From: Nemertoderma westbladi | Taxonomy: Eukaryota > Xenacoelomorpha > Nemertodermatida > Nemertodermatidae | Length of the DNA: 34,922 nt | Assembly: GCA_032718475.1 (NCBI GenBank) | Contig: JAUCBJ010006924.1 | Location: 1-34,922, forward strand | Reading direction: 5' to 3' | Shown: piece after piece, positions 1 to 9,328 of the stretch | How positions within the stretch are numbered: the first letter of the stretch is position 1 | How the letters are laid out: each line of letters opens with the position of its first letter | Notes under the pieces: generated by a model | What the model was told of the DNA's origin: nothing | Seen by the model: the letters and a program-made list of their open reading frames with translations, nothing else | Databases searched by the model: none | Translations under genes and position numbers: made by a program

Positions 1-415
1 AGCACTGCAACTTTAACCAGCTCTTGTCAGTTAATTACGATTAGCTTCGTATATTGTATTAGTTAACTGTAACCGTGAAACACTGTAACAGTTAACTGTA
101 ACCTGCTCCTTATTACTCTTAATTATGGAATTTACTGTACTGGTACTAATGTACTCTGGTACTCCCTGTTGATTAAAAAACATACTTTTTGTTATCATAT
201 CCATATTTATAAATCAGGTGATAGACAAATAACACTGCAATAATAATAATGTATGTAAATGTACAATACAGTAAATATACAGTACCTCCCGTACTTCAGT
301 AGTAGGCCCTATATCTATCAATATAGTTACCACATTTATATTATGAAACAGTATTGTACTGCACAAAATGTAATTTTCGCACTATGAATTCCAGTCTGGC
401 GTGAGTGAAAAATCA
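1..415. other. AT-rich spacer with decayed minisatellite units
   Basis: No coding signal is visible. The segment around 95-125 (CTGTAACCTGCTCC followed by a TTAATTA stretch) resembles the core of the 68-bp minisatellite that is well preserved at 3550-7140. A weaker match starts near base 8. I read these as decayed units of the same family. The rest is AT-rich DNA with repeated GTACTGTA/TACAGTA words. Confidence 0.4.
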
Positions 416-443
416 TTATTCTGGAGGGACGTAAATAACTCTT

Positions 444-604
444 ATACCCCGATTCGGGGTATACCTAATTTTTCCGCTGTCTGGAGATTTTCTAGTAGAA
501 CACCGATTCGGGGTATAGCTTTCTACTGAAAATCTCGAATCGGTGTCACTATTTTCCTCTATGACACCGATTGGATGTATAGAGCTGTACCCCGATTCGG
601 GGTA
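444..604. repeat. Cluster of CCGATTCGGGGTAT near-palindromes
   Basis: Near-palindromic units recur at about 444-462, 500-516 and 588-605. Diverged forms lie at about 534-546 (inverted) and 563-580. The unit at 500-516 sits in the loop of a larger hairpin whose arms are 484-500 and 521-536 (GAGATTTTC...AGTAGAA paired with its complement). The short minus-strand ORFs crossing this segment are a by-product of the repeat and have no recognisable protein content. Confidence 0.6.
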
Positions 605-605
605 T

Positions 606-1639
606 TTTCCCTTCCAGTACCCGTGACAGTTCCCATACTGCCATAGGCTGAGCACTACTGCTGATACTGCCGGAAAGCATCATCCTATTCCCAGTACCGG
701 TATTCCATCGGTAATCCACGCAGGTGAGACTAGAGAAAGACTCATCTGCAGTTCCATATGCAATGTAAAAGGTATAAAGATCGTCTTGTGATACTGTGAT
801 AGGCCAGATCGTTTGGAAGTTTATAGGAAGAACGGGTAAGTTTAATAATCTTCTCATTTTCGGATAAACAGCTCGGTTTACTGGTTTAATTGACTGTTTA
901 AACCACTTGTCTGCTTGTTACTGTCATCTCCGGCTCCGCGTTTATTAAAGAAGTACCGGTACTCTTCACCTGAAGTTGAAGAAGAACCGTCGGTAGGCCT
1001 ATCGCTATCGCCGTCAATAATAGGCTCTCAATGCAGAATGTTTGTTTCCAGCGGAACACCATCACTCGACAACCGAACGAAATACTTGTGAGAATTTGTA
1101 CCCATCCGACTCCATCGCCACTTATCGACGCAATCCCTCAATTTTGCGTCCACAGTTAAACTAAGAGCTGTAGGGGGATAGCCGGAATAAACTGGTAGAT
1201 CCACGTCGATAACTGCCGCAGAGAGCGCACTAAATACTTCCAAAGCCGACCTGCGCCTCCATCGAAGACAAGTTGTGCCGACATTCCTTTCTCGGACGTC
1301 GGATGTCGGAAGCGAAAGGAGTACACAGTACCGGTAAGCGGTACCTAGTTCAGTAGTCAATACATCAATACTGCAATATTGTATATGATACAATAGCTGA
1401 ATATGGAATAGGCAGCAAGCCAGGTAGGCTGAAATACTGAAATAATTGTATAAACTAATTAACTAACCTCTTTTTGCCTGACAGACAGCCATAAACGGCG
1501 AAACAGAAAATTTCAAAAACAGCTAGGATAGTTGGAGGCCCTCTGCTTGAATTTGAAGACTGTTGTTGGGCATTTTAACCACTATTTCGACTGTTGTCCC
1601 TCTGTTGTCCATTGTTGTCCTGTTATCGACCCATCCATA
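606..1639. other. Unassigned spacer
   Basis: A minus-strand frame of 121 codons (1028-1393) crosses a locally more GC-rich stretch. It shows no recognised domain, its composition is not clearly protein-like, and I see no convincing splice context. I see no RNA gene here, so I leave the segment unassigned. Confidence 0.3.
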
Positions 1640-2060
1640 TCTCAGAATGACGTTTTTTCATGAAAAAGGCTATTTCTCCACCAATTTTAACTGAAATGAG
1701 TTAAAATTTGGTACACTTGTTAAGACTACCCTTCTCCATACTTATTCTGAACAAATTTGGTTGGAAATGCCCTGGAGCCTTTTTATATCAAAAAGGCCCA
1801 AAAAATCCCTTTTGGGGCCTTTTTGTTCTAAAAAGGTTCCAAACCATTTTAGGCAAAATTTGTTCAGAAGAATTAGATGCAGGGTTCTTCTGAACCTATA
1901 TTCCAAATTTCAACAAATATTGGTGGAGAAATAGCCCTTGGCGCAAAAAGACCCTTTTGGCCATTACGGAGCCATTTTGGGGCCAATTTTCAAAAATATT
2001 TGTTTGGTTATTCTCACACAGTCCAGACGTTGGGGGTGCTACCCCCCCCCCCCCCCCCCT
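1640..2060. repeat. Old interspersed repeat with C tract
   Basis: The segment has the look of an interspersed repeat remnant: phrases such as CCTTTTTATATCAAAAAGG and TTTTGGGGCC recur in slightly different forms, and two short plus-strand frames cross it without protein-like content. It ends in a run of about 19 C at 2041-2060. No terminal repeats or target duplication were found, so the class is unknown. Confidence 0.35.
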
Positions 2061-2639
2061 TAATGTTTTGTTCAAATAAATTAATAATTATATTGGATAT
2101 TATTGTTTGTTATTGCGTTCCTCCATGGTATCCGAACTTGGGTGTTAAAGATTTTTGCTACTAAAATTCACATGTTATTAGCAATACGATGTTCTACTCC
2201 AAATCGATGGAAAGGAATAAGTATTTTTGTCATATTTTCCCAGAACTAATCCACTATGTGGCCATTAAATGTGGCCTAAATCAGCCACCGTATAACCCTA
2301 ATCGGAATGCCATTAATATTCGTTAATACAGAGGTGTATCGACCTATACTGAGCTATAAAAATAATATTATGATATTCATTATATTTAAATGGTCTTTTG
2401 GTGAAAAAACGTTTTAAATTTGATCACTCACTCAGTCATTGTCAACAAGGTTTTATTTCTAGGATTGATTCGCACAGAAAGTAATCTGTCAGTTCCTTAC
2501 AAGACACACTGAAATCAAATGAATAGAATAGGTACTTACTTATAGAATTAGCACGGTATAACCATGCATTATTTTTATAACTCAGCATACTGTAGATCAA
2601 CTTCTGTATTATCTCATATTTTGCTCGCCCGACATCGCT
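2061..2639. other. AT-rich spacer
   Basis: No gene, RNA or structured repeat is visible between the C tract and the short tandem array that begins near 2640. Confidence 0.4.
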
Positions 2640-3120
2640 CGCTATAGGTCTGTATGGATGTTTAATATTTCGTTATATAGCTCGGTATTATCTCGTTATA
2701 GGTCGGTATTGTTCTTTATTAAGTCCCTATAGCTCATTCTAGGTGATTTTTATTTTGTTATACTGTAGCTCGGTATAGGTCGGTATTGCATTACTGTATC
2801 ATCTCCTCATACAACTGTAGCTCATTCTAGATCATTCAGGTCATTTTAGATAATTCTAGGTCATTCCCGAGCAAAAAATCCCCATGCGTAACGCATTCGT
2901 CCCACATGCAGCATTCGTAAAAGGTGCGTGGAATGTTATGTGAGATTCGTGAAGCCTTCGTCAAATGGTTCGTCAGTCCGAATATTTTAACGAATGCGTA
3001 TAGTATTCGTATCGCATGTGAGATTTTACTTGTAAATATATTCGTGGCTCATCATTCGTGGCACATGCGTTACGAATGCGGATTTTATACTGGGTCTAGA
3101 TCATTCTAGCTCATTCCACT
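2640..3120. repeat. Short irregular tandem array, ATAGCTCGGTATT and TCATTCTAGGT units
   Basis: Units of 11-15 bp recur: ATAGCTCGGTATT and ATAGGTCGGTATT in the left part, then TAGCTCATTCTAGGTCATTC variants up to 2865. The same TCTAGATCATTCTAGCTCATTC phrase resumes at 3095-3117, after the foldback element at 2866-3094, so that element interrupts a once continuous array. Confidence 0.6.
2866..3094. mobile_element. Foldback/MITE-like element inserted in a tandem array
   Basis: The two ends are imperfect inverted repeats of roughly 40 bp. The left end reads CCCGAGCAAAAAATCC and then a CATGCGTAACGCATTCGT segment. The reverse complement of the right end reads CCCAGTATAAAATCCG and then CATTCGTAACGCATGTG. 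The interior repeats ATTCGT/ACGAAT many times. The same tandem array lies on both sides, which fits an insertion. No coding capacity and no clear target duplication were seen, so the superfamily is unknown. Confidence 0.5.
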
Positions 3121-3129
3121 TTTTAGCAT

Positions 3130-3195
3130 GTACCAGGACTGGCACAGCCAGAGTCCAGGCCCGTTAGCGGGGGCCATTCGTTCTAATATCACCTT
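3130..3195. mobile_element. Decayed solo end of the P-like transposon family
   Basis: This stretch aligns by eye with the terminal inverted repeat of the P-like element at 17906-21885. It shares AGGACTGGCACA, then a diverged copy of the palindromic core (GGCCCGTTAGCGGGGGCC against GACCCCGCTAGCGGGGTC), then CCATT and TTCTAATAT. Outside it the similarity stops and no partner end is seen nearby. It is probably an old fragment or the end of a non-autonomous relative. Confidence 0.55.
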
Positions 3196-3335
3196 CAGGT
3201 CACAATTTCAACAATGAACAATATAAAAATATCTTTCATGGGTATTCAGGAATTTCACTTATGCTGAATCGAGCAGAGTTGTCATTGGATAGCTATTGTA
3301 TGCATAGCATAGCATTAGAATTTGGCCGCAATAAT

Positions 3336-3390
3336 GATGTCACTTGACATCACTCATGATGTCCTTTGACATCACTCATGATGTCCTTTT
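3336..3390. repeat. 22-bp tandem repeat GATGTCCTTTGACATCACTCAT
   Basis: The unit occurs twice in full and once in part. Each unit pairs GATGTC with GACATC, so it can also fold on itself. The segment between here and the 68-bp minisatellite is otherwise plain spacer. Confidence 0.6.
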
Positions 3391-3551
3391 TTATGACTTT
3401 TTATGTCCTCCAGAAATTTACCGTTAGGTTCCATGCTACCGGTTTCTCTACTGCTGTTCTCTCAGGCTATCAGTACCGGTATTACAGTATTATACTGTAT
3501 ATAGAGCACTATTTTGCAGTATTGCTGTATTGTATGTACAGATGTAGGTAG

Positions 3552-4033
3552 ATCTAAACCTCTGCTCCTTTCCCTCAATTCGTTAAGTGATAGTTTATTG
3601 TTTTGGTTAGGAAATACCGCCTCTGTACCCTGCTCCTTTCCCTCAATTAGTCTGTTAGTTAAGTGGTCGTTTATTGTTTTGGTTAGAAAATCCCGCCTCT
3701 GTAACCTGCTCCTTTCCCTCAATTAGTTAAGTGATCGTTTATTGTTTTGGTTAGAAAATCCCGCCTCTTTAACCTGCTCCTTTCCCTCAATTAGTTAAGT
3801 GATCGTTTATTTGTTTTGGTTAGGAAATCCCGCCTCTGTAACCTGCTCCTTTCCCTGAATTGGTAAAGTGACCGTTTATTGTTTTGGTTAGAATGGCCCG
3901 CCTCTGTAACCTGCTCCTTTCCTTCATTTAGTAATAAAGTGACCCTATATTGTTTTGGTTAGAAAATACCGCCTCTGTAACCTGCTCCTTTCCCTCAATT
4001 AGTTAAGTGATCGTTTATTGTTTTGGTTAGAAG
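3552..4033. repeat. 68-bp minisatellite, left block (about 7 units)
   Basis: The unit runs CCTCTGTAACCTGCTCCTTT, then CCCTCAATTAGTTAAGTGAT, then CGTTTATTGTTTTGGTTAGA and AAATCCCG. Aligned occurrences of AATTAG at 3721 and 3789 give a 68-bp period. The block stops abruptly inside a unit at GGTTAGAA (4033) and the array resumes at about 5928, after a retrotransposon. The short ORFs of both strands across this block are shadows of the repeat. Confidence 0.85.
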
Positions 4034-5927
4034 TTTGGGGTTTTTCTAATAATGCTGTAACACGTACTTTACTAGTAAGAGATAGGCCCGTCTTCAGTTT
4101 TTATACCAACTGTCAGACAGATGATTATTGTTAAATTTCTTAACTAAACCAACCGACTAAGGGGTAAAATTATATTACTCGAGTAATACAGTAATATGCT
4201 TCCCCTAATCAGTAAACTATATGAACAAGTTATAAACACCCAACTTCAATCCTATCTAACTAAATATGACATATTAACTAAATCCCAGTATGGCTTTCGA
4301 CAAAAAACCTCAACTACTCATGCTCTTCTTTCAATTACTGAAAAAATTATTAAAATAAAAAATTACTCATCCTGCACCGTATATATAGATCTTCAAAAAG
4401 CTTTTGATACCTTGAACCATAAAATTATATTAAATAAATTAAATGCATATGGGATTCGTGGCTTACCTAATCAACTAATATCTAGTTTTTTATCTAACCG
4501 TTCCCAAACTGTTAGTATTGGCAGTTACGTATCATCTATAGAACCACTAACCTGTGGAGTCCCACAGGGTTCGGTCCTATCACCGCTATTGTTTCTCTTG
4601 TACATAAATGACCTTCCCAACGCTACCTCTCTAATAACAACGCTATTTGCTGATGATACAACCCTATTGAACTCTAACTCTGACTCTACAGTAATACTCT
4701 CATCAGCAACACGAACAAAGAACTAACTAAAATCGCAGAATGGCTGTCTTGTAATTGTCTATCACTAAATCTCTCAAAAACGGAGTACACTATATTTTCT
4801 AACACCACCAATTCCACTTTACAAAACCTACACATCTCGTCGCAAACCATTCGCCAGACTAACTTTACTAAATTCCTAGGAGTGCTAGCAGCAAACTATC
4901 ATGGAAAGCCCACATACAATATATTCTCAAAAAAATATCGAAAACTTCTGGAATATTTTATAAATTACGTAACATTTTTCCACTCTGAATTCTACGTCAA
5001 CTTTACTTAACCCTTGTACACCCATATTTACATTACGGCATAGTCTTGTGGGGTGGTACATACACTTCAACTCTGAAACCGCTACGAACAAAAATTAATA
5101 AACTGCTACGTTGTATTACTTTTAGTCACTCTCGGTCCTCCTCTAGCCCGCTATACAAATCCCTTGGCATTCTCCCCTTACATCTCCTATTTAAGCATCA
5201 GATTTCACTTACTATTATGTATGATATAAACAATAACACTATCACTAAGTCGTCAACCATTCATTGGCTCTCTCTTTACGAAAACTCTACTGTACATAAC
5301 TACACCACTCGTTCTGTTACTTGCAGTACGGTAACTATTACACACCACTTTTCCGTCTTTCATCTACACAGAGATCTATAAGTTTTCTAGGCCCCACCGT
5401 ATGGAACACCATCCCAAATTATATTAAACAGAAAATGTCGAAACATAAAAACATCATCGTCGCTTGAATGCTGCTTTGTAGAAGATATGTCACGCACGGC
5501 AAATAGGCCATCATGCCTACTGAAAATATATGGAACCATCAATTTTCGTTTAATTTACAATTTCATTTTGCATTGCACCCCCCCCCCCCCCCGCCCTCCA
5601 TTTCCCCTTTACACCCCCACCCCACCCACTTACCTTATTGATCCACCCCCCCCCCCCTCACCATCAATCAAGTACCATATTTCAATGTAAAAATATAATT
5701 AATCTCATCTCTGGTTGGTATCAGGTTACTAGCTTCGCTATTTTGATACCATCCATTCCTTAAACAATTTTCCATTCACCGCTACTCTCACCTGGTCACA
5801 AAACATCCATCATCATATTCTCATTCACCAAGAAATATCATCCTCATCTATGGTGCCGGAGTGCGAATGTTGATCTAAAATGTATTACTTGTTCGTTTGA
5901 GGATAAAATAAAATATATTGAATATTA
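4034..5927 (+). mobile_element. CR1/L2-like non-LTR retrotransposon, 5'-truncated
   Basis: The insertion interrupts the 68-bp minisatellite within GGTTAGAA/AATCCC; TTAGAA occurs at both edges, so a short target duplication is possible. It contains the reverse transcriptase gene described at 4196, a decayed C-terminal part, pyrimidine-rich tracts (5577-5592 and 5649-5658) and an AT-rich 3' tail. The sequence from 4034 to about 4190 is not recognisable as coding. There is no endonuclease region, so the copy is 5'-truncated. A related copy lies on the minus strand at about 29000-30308. Confidence 0.75.
4196..5496 (+). pseudogene. Reverse transcriptase of CR1/L2-like retrotransposon, frameshifted
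   Basis: The first frame (4196-4726, 176 codons) holds reverse transcriptase blocks in order: LPLISKLYEQV, SQYGFR, VYIDLQKAFDTLNH with the first catalytic aspartate, GVPQGSVLSPLLFLLYINDL, and LFADDTTLL with the catalytic FADD. A frameshift near 4690 moves the frame; the continuation reads ELTKIAEWLSCNCLSLNLSKTEY. The C-terminal part appears at 5046-5381 (LWGGTYTSTLKPLRTKINK, then LGILPLHLLFKHQ), and a final GPTVWNTIPNYIK motif near 5390-5430 needs another shift. The order matches CR1/L2-type elements. Several shifts and the missing N-terminus make this a dead copy. Confidence 0.8.
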
Positions 5928-7140
5928 GAAAATCCCGCCTCTGTAACCTGCTCCTTTTCCTCAATTAGTTAAGTGATCGTTTATTGTTTTGGTTAGTAAA
6001 TCTCGCCTCTGTAACGTGCTCCTTTCCCTGAATTAGTTAAGTGATCGTTTTATTGTTTTGGTTAGGAAATCCCGCCTCTGTAACCTGCTCCTTTCTCTCA
6101 ATTGGTAATGTTATCGTTTATTGTTTTGGTTAGAAAAGACCATCTATGTAACCTGCTCCTTTCCTTCATTTGGTAAAGTGATTGTTTATTGTTTTGGTTA
6201 TAAAATCCCGCCTCTGTACCCAGCTCCTTTCCCTGATTTGGTAAAGTGACCGTTAATTGTTATGGTTAGAAAGGCTAGCCTCTGTAACCTGCTCCTTTCT
6301 CTCAATTGGTAATGTTATCGTTTATTGTTTTGGTTAGAAAAGACCATCTATGTAACCTGCTCCTTTCCTTCATTTGGTAAAGTGATTGTTTATTGTTTTG
6401 GTTATAAAATCCCGCCTCTGTACCCAGCTCCTTTCCCTGATTTGGTAAAGTGACCGTTAATTGTTATGGTTAGAAAGGCTAGCCTCTGTAACCTGCTCCT
6501 TTCTCTCAATTGGTAATGTTATCGTTTATTGTTTTGGTTAGAAAAGACCATCTATGTAACCTGCTCCTTTCCTTCATTTGGTAAAGTGATTGTTTATTGT
6601 TTTGGTTATAAAATCCCGCCTCTGTACCCAGCTCCTTTCCCTGATTTGGTAAAGTGACCGTTAATTGTTATGGTTAGAAAGGCTAGCCTCTGTAACCTGC
6701 TCCTTTCTCTCAATTGGTAATGTTATCGTTTATTGTTTTGGTTAGAAAAGACCATCTATGTAACCTGCTCCTTTCCTTCATTTGGTAAAGTGATTGTTTA
6801 TTGTTTTGGTTATAAAATCCCGCCTCTGTACCCAGCTCCTTTCCCTGATTTGGTAAAGTGACCGTTTATTGTTATGGTTAGAAAGGCTAGCCTCTGTAAC
6901 CTGCTCCTTTATCTCAATTGGTAATGTTATCGTTTATTGTTTTGGTTAGAGAAGACCATATATGCAACCTGCTCCTTTCCTTCATTTGGTAAAGTGATTG
7001 TTTATTGTTTTGGTTATAAAATCCCGCCTCTGTAAACCTGCTTCTTTCCCTGATTTGGTAAAGTGACCGTTTATTGTTTTGGTAGAAAATCCGGCCTTAA
7101 CCTGCTCCTTTCCATCAATTGGTAATTGTTTTGGCTATAA
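5928..7140. repeat. 68-bp minisatellite, right block with 204-bp higher-order units
   Basis: About 18 units of the same 68-bp family lie here. From about 6075 to 6970 three diverged monomers repeat as a block: one with TTGGTAATGTTATCG, one with ATTTGGTAAAGTGATTG, one with CCCAGCTCC and GATTTGGTAAAGTGACC. The marker TTGGTAATG occurs at 6102, 6306, 6510, 6714 and 6918, exactly 204 bp apart. The left block does not show this period. Confidence 0.85.
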
Positions 7141-7261
7141 AATGAGTGTTTTGCTACGTCATGTGGTAATAATCGATTATCGACAACAAACACAAACTAT
7201 TGAATTTAGAGTCTTTTACCACAGGGGTATATGGAAATCTACATATCTCATAGTCTATAAA

Positions 7262-7400
7262 TCATGGAATTTTGAATGTTTTGGCACAGGCATAGTGAAA
7301 CCAACTGTCCAACAGACCAGAAATCAACAAATTTTGAATGTTTTGGCATAGGCATGTTGAAATCAATTGTCTGACAGTCCAGAAATCAGCAGTCTGACAG
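7262..7400. repeat. Tandem duplication of a roughly 65-bp segment
   Basis: The phrase AATTTTGAATGTTTTGGCA followed by CAGGCATAGTGAAACCAACTG and CAGAAATCA occurs twice in a row (starting near 7268 and 7331) with scattered differences. No coding content. Confidence 0.6.
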
Positions 7401-7423
7401 TTTGAAGAAATACATACATAAAA

Positions 7424-7500
7424 AGTCATTAAAGGACAACAAAAGTCATTAAAGGGACAACAAAAGTCATTAAAGGGACAACAAAAGTCATTATGCACAA
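7424..7500. repeat. 20-bp tandem repeat AAAGTCATTAAAGGGACAAC
   Basis: Four near-identical units, the first lacking one G and the last ending in a diverged TTATGC. Related AAAGTCA and GGACA words continue for about 50 bp beyond the array. Confidence 0.75.
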
Positions 7501-9328
7501 TTCGTAAAAAAAGGAGGACAAAAAAAGTCAAATAAAAGGACATAAAAAATCACTGCCGAATTTGGCACTTTAGTCAAGAAAGCCATACTTTTTGAACTTC
7601 CCTCGGTAATACGGAATCTGGAAGATTCGAAGTAGACATTGCGCTCAGAATACAGGAATACTGGGGTTTGGCTGATAGGCTGAGTCTTTACAACTTGTGC
7701 AGGCCTACTTCCTAATCGGTATACAGGTATACAGCTGTACAGTATAGCTTTGTACATGAATACCATGCTGGTGATAACAGTACCGGTACACTACAGCAGT
7801 ACAGCACTAACAGACTAACAGATACAGCCAGGCAACACTACCTGCACTAGGACTATGTGGGTGGACTAGGCATTAGGCCTACGCAGTCGGCAGTGAAGTG
7901 GTAAGTACGCCTAGGTACCGGGTTGGGTACCGGCTGCCCGGAATATAGCCAGATATCTGGATATCGCGTCGGTTCGGTAAGCTACCTGCTGACATGGTCC
8001 CTGACTACCACTACAGCCTACATGCCGCCTTCAGCAGTTCAGGCAGTCAGGCTAACAGCGCCAGGACTAGCAGACTACCGGTACACCGACTAGGTGCTAG
8101 GGATAGCACTCTAGCACAGTCTGACAACAGTCTGACAGTATACACAATGGCAGACAGGCAGAGGCAGGACAGTGGCAGTCTACAGCAACAGAATGATCAG
8201 CAGTAGGCCTATGTCTGTATGCAGTCTGTAGTCTGGCTTCCTCTGTTCCTGGTTTCTGCAGCTCAACTGTTTCTGGCACTGGTTGACTGGCACTGGCAGG
8301 GCAGCAGCAGAAGCAGCACGGCTGCACCTCACCAGCACGCAGCACCACCCAGGTACCCAGCCACCGTACAGCCTTCACGTACTGCGTACAGCCACTCAGC
8401 CACTGTACACCGTACTGCCGTACAGCCGTGCGTACCGGTACCGGGTACCGTCCTGCGGTCAGACAGCTGTACCGGTATCTTACTGCCTTACTACCTACGG
8501 CTGCACAGCTGTACGGTGTACTACAGTACTACGGTATCGGTTGACCGGTACAATTTATATTAATAGGGCAATCAATAGTCGGTACAGTCTGACAGTATAA
8601 TTAATACCGGTACCGTACTTGAAATGAAACTAAAGAGTTAAAATAAGTTGCAGCTGTGCAGAGTTGAGTGCATAGCAGAGTTGTGTAGTAGCAGTAGGTG
8701 AGTGACTCTATTAAAAAGGTTGCGCTACCGGTAGTTATTTTGTTTTTTTGGTACTCCTTTGTCCTTACTGCCTTACTAAAGTCAACTCATTCAGCAGTGC
8801 AGCAGTGGCTGCCCTGCATAGCGCTTATCAGCTTATGGCACTTATCTTATCTGCTTATAGTATACGGTAGCTGTATAGAGTATAGACGTACTGACGTAGA
8901 CGCCCACGCCGGCACGCCCTGATGCTGATGTCGACGTTTAGTCGACTTCTTGTCCTTTAGGCCTTAGACTTCACGGCGCCACTGTATGTATAATATTGTA
9001 TATAGTACAGTAGTACTGCTGTATGCGACTGCCTACAGGCCTAGCCTACTGCAATACTGGTTTGGCATAAACCCAATACCAGTCTCTCAATCTGCTGATC
9101 TGTAAGCTGTAACTGTAGCCTACACAGTCAGCTGGTCAGTATCTTTCATTCATTCAGTTTTCACTTGACCTCCAGTATAATTTCTGTATTAGCCACACTC
9201 AGCGATATATTCTTAATACGGCAGCTACTTGTACTGTGAATTGTAACCCATTATCATATAGCATCGCCCTGAATACCTATTGTTTCTTTCTGCAACACTA
9301 TAAACTAACTTAAATTCAAAACATCAGG
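7501..9328. other. Spacer upstream of HSP60, rich in TACCGGTA and CAG/CTG words
   Basis: The stretch from about 7690 to 8620 is dense in TACCGGTA, GTACCGGGTACC, CAGTC and ACAGCAG words. It yields overlapping ORFs of 60-115 codons in several frames on both strands. None has a recognisable domain and their amino acid make-up follows the repeated words, so I call no gene. The 5' UTR and promoter of HSP60 should lie in the right part. I saw neither a convincing TATA box nor an array of heat-shock elements there, nor an adjacent HSP10 gene as found head-to-head with HSP60 in vertebrates. Confidence 0.4.

Noticed and set aside
1028-1393. 121-codon minus-strand ORF
   Set aside because: No recognised motif, no supporting splice sites or neighbours; likely chance in a slightly GC-richer patch.
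3552-7140. Regularly spaced repeats considered as a CRISPR array
   Set aside because: The 68-bp units are contiguous tandem copies without unique spacers, and the window is eukaryotic.
8097-8600. Overlapping ORFs of 90-114 codons upstream of HSP60
   Set aside because: Frames on both strands stay open together because of CAG, TACCGG and GTAC repeats; no domain or consistent codon use.
9000-9328. Expected heat-shock elements and divergent HSP10 gene upstream of HSP60
   Set aside because: I found no nTTCnnGAAn cluster and no HSP10 frame on the minus strand.
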